Assembly: GCA_900319885.1 (NCBI GenBank)
Contig: ONQH01000108.1
Span: 1-6,441 of the forward strand
Reading direction: 5' to 3'
DNA: 6,441 bases
Origin: Candidatus Avelusimicrobium ruminicola
GTDB lineage: Bacteria; Elusimicrobiota; Elusimicrobia; Elusimicrobiales; Elusimicrobiaceae
Shown: positions 6,108 through 6,441 of the stretch, one piece after another
Numbering within the stretch: position 1 is the stretch's first letter
Layout of the letters: each line of letters starts with the position of its first letter
Program-made: the position numbers and the translations under genes
Notes under the pieces: model-generated
Seen by the model: the letters and a program-made list of their open reading frames with translations, nothing else
What the model was told of the DNA's origin: nothing
Databases searched by the model: none

Positions 6108-6441
6108 AAAAATTACTGGTCTTATTGCTTATTTTAATAGGATTAGCCGCCGCAGGATGTTGGGCGGCTAAAACCTATCTCTTTAGCAAAGGGCCTTTGG
6201 TAACCGTGCGTATTTACCCGGGTCAAACCGGCAGTGAAGTAGCCCATCTGCTCAAGCAAAAAGGCGTAATTCGCAGTGAGTTATTATTCAAAATTCTCTT
6301 ACGTATTACTTCATCCGCCACAGATTTGAAAGCCGGACGGTTTGATTTACGCCAAAACACATCGGACTTGGAAGTCATTAACTGTATCAAAACAGGCCAG
6401 TGTACCCATTACGAAAAAATCACTTTTTTAGAAGGTTGGCG
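6104..6441 (+). CDS. mltG: Endolytic transglycosylase MltG (YceG-like), N-terminal part
   Basis: MltG is an inner-membrane enzyme that cuts nascent peptidoglycan strands and limits glycan chain length. The window holds the first 112 codons. Residues about 4-27 form a membrane anchor (LLVLLLILIGLAAAGCWAAK). The periplasmic N-terminal domain follows: VTVRIYPGQTGSEVAHLLKQ, then KGVIRSELLFKILL, LKAGRFDL and the start of the catalytic YceG region at ITFLEGW, matching the family's IPEGW with Leu in place of Pro. The catalytic Glu lies beyond the window. A Cys at residue 19 (AAAGC) resembles a weak lipobox, but the hydrophobic stretch continues past it and the family is normally anchored by a transmembrane helix. 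The ATG overlaps the tyrS stop (ATGA, 6104-6107), so translation is probably coupled. Confidence 0.9.
   Translation, partial: MKKLLVLLLILIGLAAAGCWAAKTYLFSKGPLVTVRIYPGQTGSEVAHLLKQKGVIRSELLFKILLRITSSATDLKAGRFDLRQNTSDLEVINCIKTGQCTHYEKITFLEGW

Noticed and set aside
6104..6170. MltG as a lipoprotein, from AAAGC at residues 15-19.
   Set aside because: The -3 position is Ala rather than Leu/Val, hydrophobicity continues past the Cys, and MltG proteins are normally anchored by a transmembrane helix.

Overview
The window is bacterial, moderate in G+C, with every convincing gene on the + strand. Gut-type Elusimicrobiota is my best guess, from the gene order gmk-rpoZ-udg-priA-tyrS-mltG, the style of the proteins and a pyruvate phosphate dikinase (PPDK) fragment. 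That is inference from recalled features, roughly even odds, and not an alignment result.

Bases 1-1050 are a low-density strip of gene remnants. It holds the 3' end of an unrecognised gene (to 206), an orphan C-terminal piece of PPDK (about 218-475) with a hairpin terminator, one intact small two-helix membrane protein gene (561-812) behind a good sigma-70-type promoter, and a decayed ankyrin-repeat C-terminus (about 816-1044) with an apparent frameshift at a run of six C. The three partial genes all keep their 3' ends and lack their 5' ends.

Bases 1056-6441 are a tightly packed housekeeping operon. A promoter with a perfect TATAAT lies so close to gmk that its mRNA is predicted to be leaderless. 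Then come guanylate kinase (gmk), RNA polymerase omega (rpoZ), a family 4 iron-sulfur uracil-DNA glycosylase, the replication restart protein PriA, a type 2 tyrosyl-tRNA synthetase (tyrS), and the start of the septal/peptidoglycan lytic transglycosylase mltG, cut by the window end. Gaps are 15, 2, 1 and 35 nt and finally a 4-nt ATGA overlap, so translational coupling is likely for udg, priA and mltG. The products serve nucleotide supply, transcription, DNA repair, replication restart, tRNA charging and cell-wall processing: a growth-linked operon rather than a single pathway.

The most notable anomaly is in priA. A 73-bp imperfect tandem duplication (4121-4193 / 4194-4266, 65 of 73 identical) shifts the frame and truncates the protein. 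The copies differ like two alleles of the same gene, mostly at third codon positions, and join at a CAAATC microhomology. This points either to recombination between strains or to a metagenome assembly chimera. Separately, PriA has lost hallmark helicase residues (Walker B Asp and the motif VI arginines). I found no CRISPR array, tRNA, rRNA, transposase or new defence system.
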